A DNA stretch of 64,000 nt from Caprella mutica (Eukaryota; Arthropoda; Malacostraca; Amphipoda; Caprellidae): NCBI GenBank assembly GCA_947561585.1, contig CANNZV010001840.1, positions 204,664-268,663 on the forward strand, given 5' to 3'. Both the position numbers and the translations under genes were made by a program. Under the pieces are notes generated by a model, which ran no database searches, was not told where the DNA came from, and saw nothing but the letters and a program-made list of their open reading frames with translations. Of the stretch, positions 11,484 to 22,745 are shown in pieces (the first letter of the stretch is position 1; each line of letters starts with the position of its first letter).

Positions 11484-14400
11484 TCAAGTCATCTGTAGAA
11501 CACAGAGTTGGTCCAAGTAAGAATAGAGCGGGCCGTGTATTTGGCATTTGTCATCTTTAAAAACATCCTTGAGAGTGGGAGGTCCAGGACAACCGAAGAG
11601 TTGTCTCCGTTGTGTGTGAGAGGGGCACTCGATGAGGATGTGTCTCATGGTTAGGGGCATAATACAGTCCTCACAGAGGGGCTGATCTTCTCCAGATATC
11701 AGATATCCGTGTGTGAGAGGAGTGTGGCCTATTCTTGCTCTGCAGAGCTTCACAGACCATCGTCGAGGATGAGAGTCTGTGTACTTCAGGGGGATTGTTG
11801 GTAGTGATTCGTGAAGTTTATTGTTATTCAAGTTTTGCCATGTTTGGTGCCATGCTTTTTTGATTGACTGTTTGAGGAAGGATTTGATGTCTGATCTTGG
11901 AAGAGACAGCGGAGATATTTGCAATATGGTTATGCTGCTTCTTGCCAGTTCGTCTGCCTGTTCATTTCCCTGCACACCAACATGTGCAGGGACCCAACAT
12001 AGGGTGAATGACTTATTGCTGCTTATTATTTGTTGTTGGATATGTTGGATTATTGGATGCTTCGAGTATGGGGAGGAGAGGGCTTGGATTGCGCTTTTTG
12101 AGTCTGAGTGTATTGTTACTTCATTCATATTGTTATTTAATGTGGTTGCATAGTCTATAGAATCTTTGATTGCCAATAGTTCCGCGGTGTAGATTGATGC
12201 TATTGGATCTATTCTGCATTGATGGGAGTGGGTTTGGCAAGTGAAGGCATAACCGACACCGTCAGCAATTTTGGATCCATCTTTGAAAATTCTCAGAGTG
12301 TTTATATGATATCTGGAATGACGATTAAACACATTTTTTAGTTGAGAGTCAGTTAGGTCTTGTTTCGGTGTTTCTAATAGGTCGGGACATATTGAGAGTT
12401 TGGCTTGCCATAATGGGAGGTTCGGTATAGCCTCGGAGAGAATGCGTGAGCTGTTGAGATTGTAGGTGAGGTGCAAATTGTGTGCTCTTTTCATGAAGCT
12501 TCTGTTAGGGAAGTTTTCAATTATTGTATCGGGGTTGAGATTATCTTGGTCAATGACGGCGGTATGAAGAGGATGGCTAGGGTTGACAATGAGTCTGAGG
12601 TAGTAGTTGAGGTGTTTTAGATGCGATGCATATTGCTAAGGAGGTACTGAAGTGATTGCATGAAGACTGTCAATAGGAGAAGTTCTGAAAGCACCAGTTG
12701 CTATTCGGAGAGCACAGTTTTGAATTGGAGTTAGAGATTTGATGTAGGAGTCTGCTGCTGATGAGAATGCTTCAATACCATATTCAACAATGGGTTTGAG
12801 GAGCATTGTATATAATCTTATTAGGGTTGTGCTGTCAGATCCATATTTGGTGTGGGAGAGTTTCTTGAATAGATTGAGAGTTTTCTGGCATTTGAGTTTG
12901 GTGTTTTTAATATGCTGTTTCCAGGTGAGGCTATTGTCTATGGTTAATCCAAGAAATCGAACGGAGCTGGCGCATTCGATTGGATTTCCTTTAACGGTGA
13001 GGTTTGGGGCTAGTTTGGGGCAGTGATGTTTTCTGCAAACATGTAAGGATGTTGTTTTTGCTGGAGAAAATTGGAATCCTGATTTTGCGCTCCATTTGGT
13101 GAGGGAATTTATTGCAATTTGGAGTCTGCGTTTAATGCTTTGCGTATTGTATCCTGATGTGTATATTGTGAAATCATCGACATATAGAAGAGATTCAACT
13201 GTGTTTGGTACTGCAGAAGCTATGGAGTTGATGGCTATTAGAAAGAGTGTGCAGCTTAGTACACTGCCTTGGGGGATGCCTTCTTGAACCGGAATTGAGT
13301 TAGATAGAGTTGTGCCGATCCTTACTTTTATTGATCTGTTAGTTAGGAAATTTTTGATGAATTTGGGTAGTGGGCCTCGTAATCCTGTGTCATGTAGACT
13401 CTTCAACACTCCGCGTCTCCATGTCGTATCGTAAGCTTTTTGAATGTCGAAGAAAACTGCTATTGTGTGAGTTTTATTATCAAGTGCTCGTCTTAGGTGG
13501 GTTTCCAGTTGGATTAGATGGTCTGTTGTGCTTCTATTTTTTCGAAAACCAGATTGGCATTTTGCGATGTGGCCACCGGATTCCAGCAACCACATCAGCC
13601 TGTGGTTGATAATTTTTTCCAGGAGTTTGCAAAGAGTTGATGTGAGAGAGATGGGTCTATAATTTTCTGTTTTTTTATGATCTTTATTAGGTTTAGCTAT
13701 TGGAATGATAATTGCTGTGCGCCATATTAAAGGAAAGAGACTTCTTAGGAATACCATGTTGAAGAATTGGAGGATTATTGATTTTAGTGTAGGATGAACA
13801 TGCTTTATCATGTTGAAAGTGATGCCGTCTTCTCCTGGGCTTGATTCATGTGTATCAGCTAATGCATGTATCAGTTCAGTTTCAGATATTGGATTGTTGT
13901 AAGGATGGTTTGTGGACGTATTAAAGTTGATTTGACGGAGCTCTTGTTGACGTTTGTAGTTTTTAAATTGAGGTTCGAAGTTGTCAGGGTTTGATACATC
14001 AGCAAAATGATTTGCCAGTATTTCGGTGGTAGCTTCTGGGGAGCTTTGAAGATTGCCTTGCCTATCTTGTAAAACTGGATGTGGAGATGGGGAAAATTTT
14101 CCTTCTATTTTTCTAACTTTTTTCCAGATTTTGTGGAGAGAGCAATTTTGGTTTATTGATTGGATGTAGTTTTGAAATGATTGCTTTTGATTTTTCTTCA
14201 TGGTAGATCTTGAATTAGCTTTTGCTCTATTGTATCTGATTTTATTGTGTAATGTAGGATTGTTTCGGAAAGCCTTCTCAGCTCTGACCCTCTCCCGCTT
14301 CGCCAGTCTGCATTCTTCATTCCACCAAGGTACTGGTGGTTTGGTTAGATTGCCTGTTGTTTTGGGGATGCTGTGGTCTGCTGCATCAATTATACAATTT

Positions 14401-15185
14401 GTTATCCTGTTAAGTGCTTCATCTATTGAGTCTTCGTTTATATTGAAATTTGAATTGGTGAGGTTATTGAAAAGTAGCCAATCTGCATTTTGAGTTTTAT
14501 ATCTTGGGTTACTATTCAGGATGATAGGGGCATTAATGAATGTCAATTGTATAGGGTAATGGTCGCTAGAGAGAGTACTTTCTAAAACTTTGAAATTCAG
14601 AAGATCGTAGCATTGGGATGAACAGATGGCTATATCTATTGCTGTTAAAGAATTGGTTTGAATATGATGGTGGGTAGGAGATCCATCGTTTGAAGTGAAA
14701 ATTGGATAATTGAGCAGAATGTTTTCAAACATTAGTCCCCTTGGGTCCGTATCGTTGCCACCCCAGATGGGGCTTTTTGCATTTATATCTCCCATCAGAA
14801 TTAGTGGTTGTGGTAGTTGGTTGATGAGGTTTTCTATTTCTTGTTGCTCTATTTGGTGATGTGGGAGGTAGACACTGCAAATGGTATATGATCTATTCAG
14901 GTAAAGTTTGATGGCAACTGCTTGTAGAGTTGTCTGGAGTGGGATATTTTCGTATTGTATCCTATTATGGATGAGGATAGAAGCTCCTCTCTCGTGGCCA
15001 TCCTGACAGACAGGGGCACTGTGTACTATAGAATAATGGGATGGGGGATTTGGAACACTATTGGACATCATGGTTTCTTGGAGACAGATACAGAGAGGAG
15101 TGTATTTGTGAAGTAGTATTTTGAGATCAGTGAACGATGTTCTGTAAGATCTCATATTCCATTGCATTATTGTATCAGAGTGCAT
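11484..15185 (-). pseudogene. LINE ORF2: endonuclease, reverse transcriptase, RNase H; one internal stop
   Basis: ORF2 copies LINE RNA into DNA at a nicked target. The frame runs from ATG at 15185 to the stop at 11484, 1,233 codons, broken once by TAG at 12636-12638 (codon 850). N-terminal APE endonuclease motifs are QWNMRSY, LQET, GDINAKSPIWGG and SDHYPI. The RT part has SPGEDGI, IIPIAKPNKD, NYRPISL, FFDIQKAYDT, IPQGSVLS and the catalytic LYVDD (YVDD at 13173-13184, residues 668-671). After the stop the same frame continues to an RNase H domain (FKDGSK, AELLAIKDS, HSDSKSAI, GNEQADELAR) with the usual D, E, D, D residues, then a zinc-binding C..C...H....C motif (CEDC...HILIEC). The stop removes RNase H from any product. 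Confidence 0.93.
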
Positions 15186-15190
15186 GGTTA

Positions 15191-16995
15191 TTATAAGGTT
15201 ATTAAGTTGCCAAATGGGTCTGGTGGGAGTTTCTGGTTGTGAGTTATTGGGCTAGATTTGTCGTCTATTTTAGATAATTTCGGGCGTGCTCTATTGTTTG
15301 GAGTTTGGTCATCGGATGGGTTTCTTAGCCTCTTTGCGTTGCCAGACTCCTGATCCATGTCGTCATAACCAGCAATTGCTGCGAACGCTCCCGTCATCTT
15401 TGAGACAGACAAGGATCTTATCCGTCTAACAGTCCCACTCCTGCTCTCCGCACTCTCTCCCATTCCTCTCCCTTTCCCACACTTTCTCCACCCCGTTTCA
15501 CCTTCTTCTCCTTGACTTGCCCTCAAACTTGAAGTTGAGGGTTGGGCAGTTTTATCTTGAGATATTGTAAGTTCTGTAATTTTGGTTGTAGGTTTAGTTT
15601 GATTCTTTTGAGGTCCAGGGCTGTTTTCTATATTGTTGTTTTCATCTTTTTGAGGTGAACTGGGTGTATGATTTTCAGTCTGTGGTATTTGTTCTGGCTC
15701 GAAATTGTTGATGGATTCATTTTCTCTTGTGGTTGGTGGAGGTTTCTCGTTTTGCTTAGAGAAGTTGTCAAAATTGTATTTTTTATTTTGTTTTGCATAA
15801 GATATCCTGACTTTTACTTTAGCATGTCTGAAAGATATTTTTTCTGTAGATTGTACTTTGAGGATTTCTTTTCTGAGTAGGTAGTGTGGGCAACTATTTG
15901 AGGAAAAGCTTTATGTCCACCTCCACAGTTGACACATATCTTTTCATTTGTGCAGGTTTCTTCATCTTTGTGGATTTTTGAGCATGTTTCACATGTCAAC
16001 TCTGTACTTCTGCATTGGTTCCTGGTATGGCCAAGTTTTTGACATCTTTTGCACCTCATTGGAGAAGGATAGTACTCTTCTACCAATTCACAGTGCCACT
16101 GGTTTAGTCTGATGAGAGCTGGTAGTGATGAACTTTTGAAAGTGAGTAAAAATGTATATGATTCTGCCCTATTATCATTTGTTGATTTGAGATGAGTTAT
16201 TTCAGTTACTCCTTGGTTGGAGAGTCTGCGTTTTAAATCTTCTTCAGATAGATAGGTCATGGTTTTACTTTTTACTATGCCTTTTGTGAAGCTTAGGATA
16301 GGATCTAATGCAGTTGTTACTGGATGTTCAGCAAGAGTTTTTAGTTTTTCAATATTTGTAGACTGAGATTTGGAAGAGGTTTCAACAAGAAGAGATGTTC
16401 TTGATTGCTTTTCTATGCGTATGAGGTTTCCAATTTTCTTTGTGATGTCTTGTTCTATTTCAAAAATGTTGAGGTCTCGGCTAATGTCTAGCCCTGGGAA
16501 GGTAATTGTGTAGAATTTTGGGTGATGATCGGTGCTGTAGAATGAGGCAGGTTGCACTTCTAGATCTGCTTTTCTGTCTTCTCTGGAACCTGAAGTTAAC
16601 GTGACGTGTTTGTTGTTATTATTTAATTGAGTTTTATTAGTTTTTGATGAGTTAATTGCATTTGAGTAGGATATTGCTCTATTATTTGACGAGAGTTCTG
16701 GTGGTTTTGTTGTAGAAGTGGTTTCTGTTGAGTTTCTATTTTCAGGAGAGTCACTTTTAGTGATGTTCATGTTCAAGTCCAAATCGTGATCAATAGGTTC
16801 GTCCAGATTTTCAGAGTTATCAAGGTGATTGTGTTGTAGAGTAGTTCCATATTCGTATCCAGGTGCAGTGTCGTTTGTTGTCAGGGTGTCGCTTGGTTGG
16901 ACCGGGAGATTCTTAGCACCCCCTTGCCCCCCACTCAGCGACGACTGGAGGGGCTGCCCGGGACTGGGGGCCATGGCCTTGGTTGTACTTGTCAT
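15191..16995 (-). pseudogene. LINE ORF1 (gag-like, CCHC knuckles), one frameshift
   Basis: ORF1 proteins bind LINE RNA and help form the particle that enters the nucleus. The frame starts at ATG 16995, just inside the 5' UTR. It has a polar, low-complexity N-terminal third, a folded middle part and three zinc knuckles: CKRCQKLGHTRNQC, CETCSKIHKDEETC and CVNCGGGHKAF followed by a cysteine that is only in frame after a shift. The one-base-type frameshift lies near 15901-15908, inside the third knuckle. Without it the frame would stay open to 15191, six bases before the ORF2 start. As it stands, translation ends at 15814. The Gln/Asn/Pro-rich C-terminal part is read in the shifted frame. Confidence 0.88.
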
Positions 16996-17219
16996 GGTTT
17001 GATCTTAGCCTGTATCAGAGGGGATTTTTGGTGAGGTTGCCTTCCTCGGTGGGTTTTCCTGGGTCGGTGATCTTATTGTCAGTCTGCGTAGGCTATTAGT
17101 CTGGCTCCTCCGTGAGGACCTCTCCAGCATGATTGATCTTCCGGGGTGACCAGGTCACCCCACTGGCTCAGCTCCTCACTTCCTTGGTGCACTCAAGCCC
17201 CCCCACAACGTCAATGTTG

Positions 17220-17231
17220 AGGCTAGTCAAT
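17220..17231. other. LINE target-site duplication, right copy
   Basis: Exact copy of the 12 bp at 11324-11335. It lies 21 bp left of the TIR element that starts at 17253, so the LINE inserted next to that older element. Confidence 0.9.
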
Positions 17232-17252
17232 CTAAGCTCAAAATATGGCTAA

Positions 17253-20200
17253 CCCGGACATAATTTGAAAAAAAGACAAGTTTGGTACCATTAGAAGCGC
17301 AATTTCAAGTACTTCAATCATGTGAAAATCCACCGAAATCCGGTTTGAGCAAAAATATTATTTGAATTTGAATGAGGGGCACTTAAAATGTCTTTGGATT
17401 ATTTTACTAGAAATTTGAAAGTTCAACAAAATCTCAAACTTGTCTTAACTCTTTATCTATTTGTACTTGTCACTCATTTTTTGTATATTATCTTGGTATT
17501 GAATTTGTTTTCTCATTTTCGAAATAAAAATAAATTATTTGTCAGGTGGTGTGAAAATTAAAAAAATAGTGTATTGAATTGTTTAAAAACCTCATTTTTC
17601 GTTATTTTTTAACAGTAATTTGTTTAATTCTTTTAAATTTCTTCCATTACGACATTATCATGTTATACATTATGGTCCTTTAATTTAAGTACAATTTCTT
17701 TTCTAAGGGTCTACAACATTTAAAATAGCGAAACAGTATTGTTAAGTTCAGTTTTTTTAAAGACGATATTTTTCAATTAAACGCAAGAAAAAACGCAAAC
17801 GCCGCAGCTGATCCGGCCTCAACCGCGGAATCATTGAGGTGTGTCTCGGCAAATGTGTCAACACATGTGCACTTCCAAATCAGACTCTTTGCATTCATGT
17901 AAGGGAACACAGTAATACCATCTGCGCATTTACTATCCCCTTTTTTTGATTCACTGTATCAGTGCCTTTAATCTGACATATCATTAATGTCATGTTTTCC
18001 TATTTTTATTATTTAGTGTATTTTGATGATTGAATATTGTCAGTTGTCTATGCATTTTTGTATTTATTTTTAATGTTGCCCGAAAATTCCCTTCACCATA
18101 AGTATTATATAGGGGTTTGAAGAATTGATGTAATTTCTTCTTTTCAATAAATCCTTATTCCCTGTCAAGTCAACAAGGCTCAAGCACTGAAGGGAATCCT
18201 GCTTCTCTTCCTGTTTTCATGGCCAACTGTACCTACAAGACACGTCATGCAATCCTCTGACATCCATCCAACTACCACAGCGGTAAGAATGAGGTTCACA
18301 AACTCTGACACCCACTTCAAGAGCAATGGCTACCCTCATGACCTCTGGATCAAGCTGTGTACCTAATGACGGTATGAAAATCGCATTCAACCACACTCAA
18401 GTTTTCTCAAGAAATGCAGATGACAGTCGTGTTCTTGTCACCAGAGAAGCTCTAGCCAACAGACTCGCCATTAATGAATGAGCCCGTGGTGTATCCCATT
18501 CTTTTTAACTGGACTCATGGACTGGTACCGGGAAATCAGCCTGTAAACCCTGTCTCCATGTCCTAACTGCATCCATAAACTCTCCGACATCAACTACATT
18601 ATTACTAGAAAGAAAAACTCAACCAAATCACTCACAGAATACATTGGCGACACAAAAGCAGGTAAGACAATGTCTCAGATATCCCACAACCCAGTCCACC
18701 AAGGCCAACCAGTAGAGTTACCTCTACAACCCCAGAAAGAATTATCTGACATCTCTACATTGGTCACACTGGCCACGGCAGATCTAAGAGATTCGTCAAA
18801 ACATCTAAGCTCGACTACGTGATTGCAAGCTGGAGATGCCTACAAAACATATTGCAGCTTTTTAATGGAGAAAACGTTTCTCAACAAAGAGAAGGCTTAA
18901 TGGTTATCCACCACCCACAACCGAAAAACCATTAGGTACAGATATCTGCAGGAATCTCCGCAGGAATTCCAAAGTCACTTAAAAGGCGCTCCCAACAAAG
19001 AGCAATTGTCCTCATTTACCACCCTGACATAAAGAAGCACTGCCAGGACATCAATTCTGTTTCACCAGGAGCAGTATCATCGAGGATGGTCAGCACACAT
19101 TTTTCGCTATTAACTTCAAGTCCAACCAATTTATTAAAATTGTTACATTCTCCAGAACTCTCTCCGGTGCATCTAACAGGGCTGTGTCGTCCAGATACCA
19201 AACATTGAACTCTGACTTAAAACTAGGAGCCACCTCGTCTATTCTTTTTCAGACATAGCCGGTCCAAAAATGTCACCCTCCGATCTCAGCACTTCGTCAT
19301 CAAAAACAATAGCTGAAGGTGAAGAGTAAGCTTGCCATAAGAGTCTAAATAGCTCTGACAAGAATAACAGTAAGGAAGGTATCTCTCCTCAGACAGTTGA
19401 AAGCGTTTTTCACATCCACCTTGAGAAACACTTTTCTATCATTACAGTTACTCAAGTACAGTCTAGCAGAATTTACGGCAGCTTCACAGTCACCCTTCGT
19501 AGACAACCCAAACTGAACCGGTCTTAATTCGCTTCCAAAAGTGTGATAAGGGGCACGCACCAACTTTGGCTGCCAACCTCCGCAAGGTGTTACCAACTGC
19601 TATGGGTCTGATGTCACCATCCTTCTTGACTAAAGTGCACAATGTGGCTCCATAAAAAGTTGACACAGCCAAATCAGGAACTTTTCCTCTCAAAATTGCA
19701 TTCACAAAATCTGTGAAGACATACTCTGGCCTCTGTAGAAGAATAGGACAATAATGTCATCAAATGACCTGGCCTGAGGCCAACAGGTCCTCTGGCAGAA
19801 CCAGGATGGAAAGAATTAACAGCCTTCTTAACCTCCTCATCCAAAACAATTGGTACAATTAGAGAATTATCCGGAGGTTCTTGCATCATCAAGTTTTGAG
19901 GGGCAGGCGGGTGTTTAGATCTTAAATCTATGACAGTCTCTTCGATTCGTTGGACCAATTCCTTCGAAGATGACAGCTCAAGAACTGCTCCACTTACGTC
20001 ATCATCTGCGGACTTAGCTGCCAGTCTTTTCTTTTGTAATTTTCTTGTCACTTTTCTTTTGTAATTTATCATTGTCTGAAGCGTGTCGATTGTCAACAAC
20101 TCGGACAATAGGTTCAGGCAGCGTAGGTGGGGAGTCAGTCAGTCTCTAAAAATTAGGCCACCTGCCGATTGATTTTAGTAGAAAGAGAGACATTTGCGAG

Positions 20201-20625
20201 CTTCCTTACCGCCATATGGGCACTGCAACCCCAGTAGCAGAAGACCATAAGCCTTGTCCATACTAACTGGGTCTTCTGCGGTAGAGCCTTCTGCAATAAC
20301 CGTTGGAGGGCTCCCGCCACAGCTAGTACAGCTCCCTTAGGAATCGTATTTAGGACTATCATCCAATCCTTCCTTCTAATATTCCTGGAAATAAGACACA
20401 TCTAAACGAATTAATTAAACAAATTACTGCTCAAAAATAACAAATTAATGACATTTCTTTCAGCCTAGGAGTACATCCCCCCCCCCTCCGTATAAAATTT
20501 TGTTTGCAAATAGATAAGGAGTTAAGGCAAGTTAGAAATTTTGTTGAACTTTCAAATTTCTAGTAAAATCATCCAAAGACATTTTAAGTACTTAAGTACT
20601 TGTCTTTTTTCAAATTATGTCCGGG
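17253..20625. mobile_element. TIR element with TTAA-like flanks that contains reverse-transcriptase relics
   Basis: The ends are cccggacataatttgaaaaa on the left and its complement on the right (ttttcaaattatgtccggg). Inverted similarity goes on for about 200 bp, for example cttaaaatgtctttggat near 17391 against its mirror near 20570. The left arm holds about 105 bp not found in the right arm. Flanks are ctaa (17249-17252) and ttaa (20626-20629). A CCC...GGG end beside TTAA recalls piggyBac-type elements, but no piggyBac transposase was seen. The hAT-like relic outside both ends is in one frame if the element and one flank copy are removed. Inside, on the minus strand, lies a decayed reverse transcriptase. 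Positions 17600-18200 hold no recognised gene. Confidence 0.8.
18220..20401 (-). pseudogene. Decayed reverse transcriptase inside the TIR element
   Basis: Pieces in several frames line up in the order expected for one long RT protein. An N-terminal helical part (VLNTIPKGAVLAVAGALQR) is followed by GSARGPVGLRPGHL near 19800, YGATLCTLVKKDGDIRPIAV near 19620, RPVQFGLSTKGDCEAAV near 19510 and FLKVDVKNAFNCLRRD near 19400. The catalytic box WYLDD (YLDD at 19186-19197) comes next, and a downstream part with LGTQLDPEVMRVAIALEVGV and CEPHSYRCGSW near 18300. Frameshifts and stops break it. I recall a family of long invertebrate RT proteins with this order, without a settled name; the C-terminal part expected after the CEPH...C region was not found, so the copy is also truncated. 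Confidence 0.75.
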
Positions 20626-20865
20626 TTAAACCCTAAGACTACACTAAATGTAGCTCAGCTAAAATCTGCAAATCATTCGTCAATAGCAGCCTCCTTTAAT
20701 GATTCCATTAAAATAATCTGGCCAAACCAAATACTTTATGAGAATAATTTAGTGGTAACAACCGATGCTGCTCCATATGTGTGCAAAGCAATGCAAAGAC
20801 CTATAGGAGTTTCATTTCCTAAAATGGTGCACATAACGTGCCTAGCTCATGGATTATGCAGGCAG
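20626..20865 (+). pseudogene. hAT-like transposase relic, middle part
   Basis: This continues the relic at 11147-11335. The frame reads LNPKTTLNVAQLKSANHSSI, then SFNDSIKIIWPN, VVTTDAAPYVCKAMQ and FPKMVHITCLAHGL. The TDAAPYV aspartate and the HITCLAHGL block are typical of this hAT-like group. The match stops at about 20865, where a hairpin and dispersed repeat family X begin, so a third insertion or rearrangement truncates it. Confidence 0.85.
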
Positions 20866-20866
20866 A

Positions 20867-20911
20867 CCCGCTTTAAGTCAAAAACCGTACCTCACATTAA
20901 CTTAAAGCGGG
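20867..20911. other. Perfect 12-bp hairpin
   Basis: cccgctttaagt (20867-20878) and acttaaagcggg (20900-20911) are exact inverted copies around a 21-nt loop. It marks the joint between the hAT-like relic and family X. Confidence 0.7.
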
Positions 20912-21600
20912 GGTTACCCCCCGTGATAAAAATAATAGCACCCGAACTGTTGTAATTTTACATTTTTACCATGTTTTTTTTTCACCACTACTGGCAGTTT
21001 TAGTGGATAGTATTAGGGTTGTGCTCTTCAACTACGAGGTCTTAGATTTTCGTGTTAGGTAGACTCGATCGTAGGCTTCATTTACTATCACCTCTTCATT
21101 TTCCTCTTCCATCCAATGTCAAACACTGCATTAATTTGCAAACAGAGATTCTGAATTTTGAACTCGATGAAGACGAGCTGTCAGTGGCTACTATTCTTGG
21201 TGACCACAATATTGTCAATGGTTTATTTTACGAAGTATAAATATCTATACTAAAATACGAGTCACATTTACTAACATTGTGATAGGCTCTTTACTAAATT
21301 AATTTAATTCTATATTTGTTTGTTTGATACCAAGTCACATGGTAACTGGGAAGATAATTGTGTAAATGTTGCTTCGCTGGTGAACACTCCTGAAACAGCT
21401 GTTTTTTCACCTTAAAATATTATTATTTTACTCTTCCATCCGTGAGTGTCCCTTTACGTCACATTCCTTGGTAAGTGACTGCATTCCCGGAGTAGCATTT
21501 CTGCATCATGAACATCGTTACCAAGGTGGTGACTACTTTGTTCATGGAGCCCCTTTCCTTTCTGACTGCTTCTTCCAGTCCCATAAATTAATTAATTAAT
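20912..21600 (+). repeat. Dispersed repeat family X, interrupted copy
   Basis: 20912-21117 matches the left part of copy A up to cctcttccatcc, and 21432-21600 resumes at ctcttccatccgtgag and runs to the agtccc block. About 315 bp of unrelated sequence (21118-21431) lies between, including a short open frame (to 21240) that I do not recognise. Either something inserted into one family X copy or two partial copies landed side by side. Confidence 0.7.
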
Positions 21601-21633
21601 CATCAGGTAAGGTATGTGTACTGGTTACTATTC

Positions 21634-21760
21634 AGTAGTCTGACGCCCCATTAGTCCGACGCCCCATTAGCCCGACGCCCCACTAGTCCGACGCCCCACT
21701 AGTCCGACGCCCCAGTAGTCCGACACCCCAGTAGTCCGACATCCCATTAGTCTGACACTT
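21634..21760. repeat. 16-bp tandem repeat, about 8 copies
   Basis: Units of tagtccgacgccccac with one- or two-base changes. The style (a short GC-rich phrase repeated a few times) resembles the ends of the element at 29343-30376. Confidence 0.85.
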
Positions 21761-22054
21761 TTGTAGTTTATTACTAATTTAACATAAAATATATGTATAT
21801 CGGCTAGCGGATACAACAAACTACATTAAATGATGAAATCAAGTGATGGATTGCATCATAAATTAATATTAGAAATAAAGTAAAATAAAAGAGTAATATA
21901 AAATTTTAAAAATGAAAGAAATTAAAAATTATTTGATTATTTAGATTAGTTATTAATTGAGTATACCTATTTAATCATATTTTTTATTTTAATCAAAATA
22001 TAAAACGAAAAATAATACAGAAAGATGGAACTGTCGGTTATTTCTCTTATACTA
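21761..22054. other. AT-rich, no gene seen
   Basis: No coding or RNA signal. Confidence 0.6.
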
Positions 22055-22745
22055 AGTTACTATAGGTATATTTTCTTATACTACACTATAGGTATATTTC
22101 GTTATAATATACTATATGTATATTTTGTTATACTATATACTATAGGTATATTTTCTTATATTATACTATATAGGTATATTTTCTTATACTATACACTATA
22201 GGTATATTTTGTTATAATATACTATATTTATATTTTCTTATACTATATACTATAGGTATATTTTCTTACATTTTACTATAGGTATATTTTCTTATACTAC
22301 ACACTATAGGTATATTTTGATTTACTACACTATAAGTATATTTTCTTATTACATTATAGGTATATTTTCTTATTACACTATAGGTATATTTTCTTATTAC
22401 ACTATAAGTATATTTTCTTATTACACTATAGGTATGTTTTCTTATACTACACTATAGGTATATTTTCTTATTACACTATAGGTATATTTTCTTATACTAC
22501 ACTATATGTATATTTTCTTATTACACTATAGGTATATTTTCTTATTACACTATAGGTATATTTTCTTATACTATATACTATAGGTATATTTTCTTATACT
22601 ATATACTATAGGTATATTTTATTATAATATACTATATGTATATTTTGTTATACTATATACTATAGGTATATTTTCTTATACTATACAATTAGGTATATTT
22701 TCTTATACTATAAACTATAGGTATATTTTCTTGAACTATAGGTAT
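22055..22745. repeat. AT-rich minisatellite, 20-29 bp unit
   Basis: Repeats of actataggtatattttctta with variable spacer (ttacta, tactata, tactatata). Unit length changes from copy to copy. Confidence 0.92.

Larger units (their letters stand above)
11336..17219 (-). mobile_element. Full-length I-type LINE (APE, RT, RNase H), 5,884 bp
   Basis: This non-LTR retrotransposon lies between exact 12-bp target duplications. On the minus strand it has a 5' UTR of about 220 bp (17219-16996), ORF1 with CCHC knuckles, ORF2 with endonuclease, reverse transcriptase and RNase H, a short 3' UTR, and an A-rich tail of repeated ATAAA-type steps (about 11336-11360). ORF1 with knuckles plus an ORF2 carrying RNase H points to the I superfamily (I, Nimb, LOA and relatives); the exact clade was not settled. 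Only one frameshift and one stop codon were found, so the insertion is probably young. Confidence 0.93.

Noticed and set aside
21052..21240. 62-codon frame after the family X piece
   Set aside because: Its first third is family X sequence. The rest (NFELDEDELSVATILGD) is not recognised, and I cannot tie it to the hAT-like relic with confidence.
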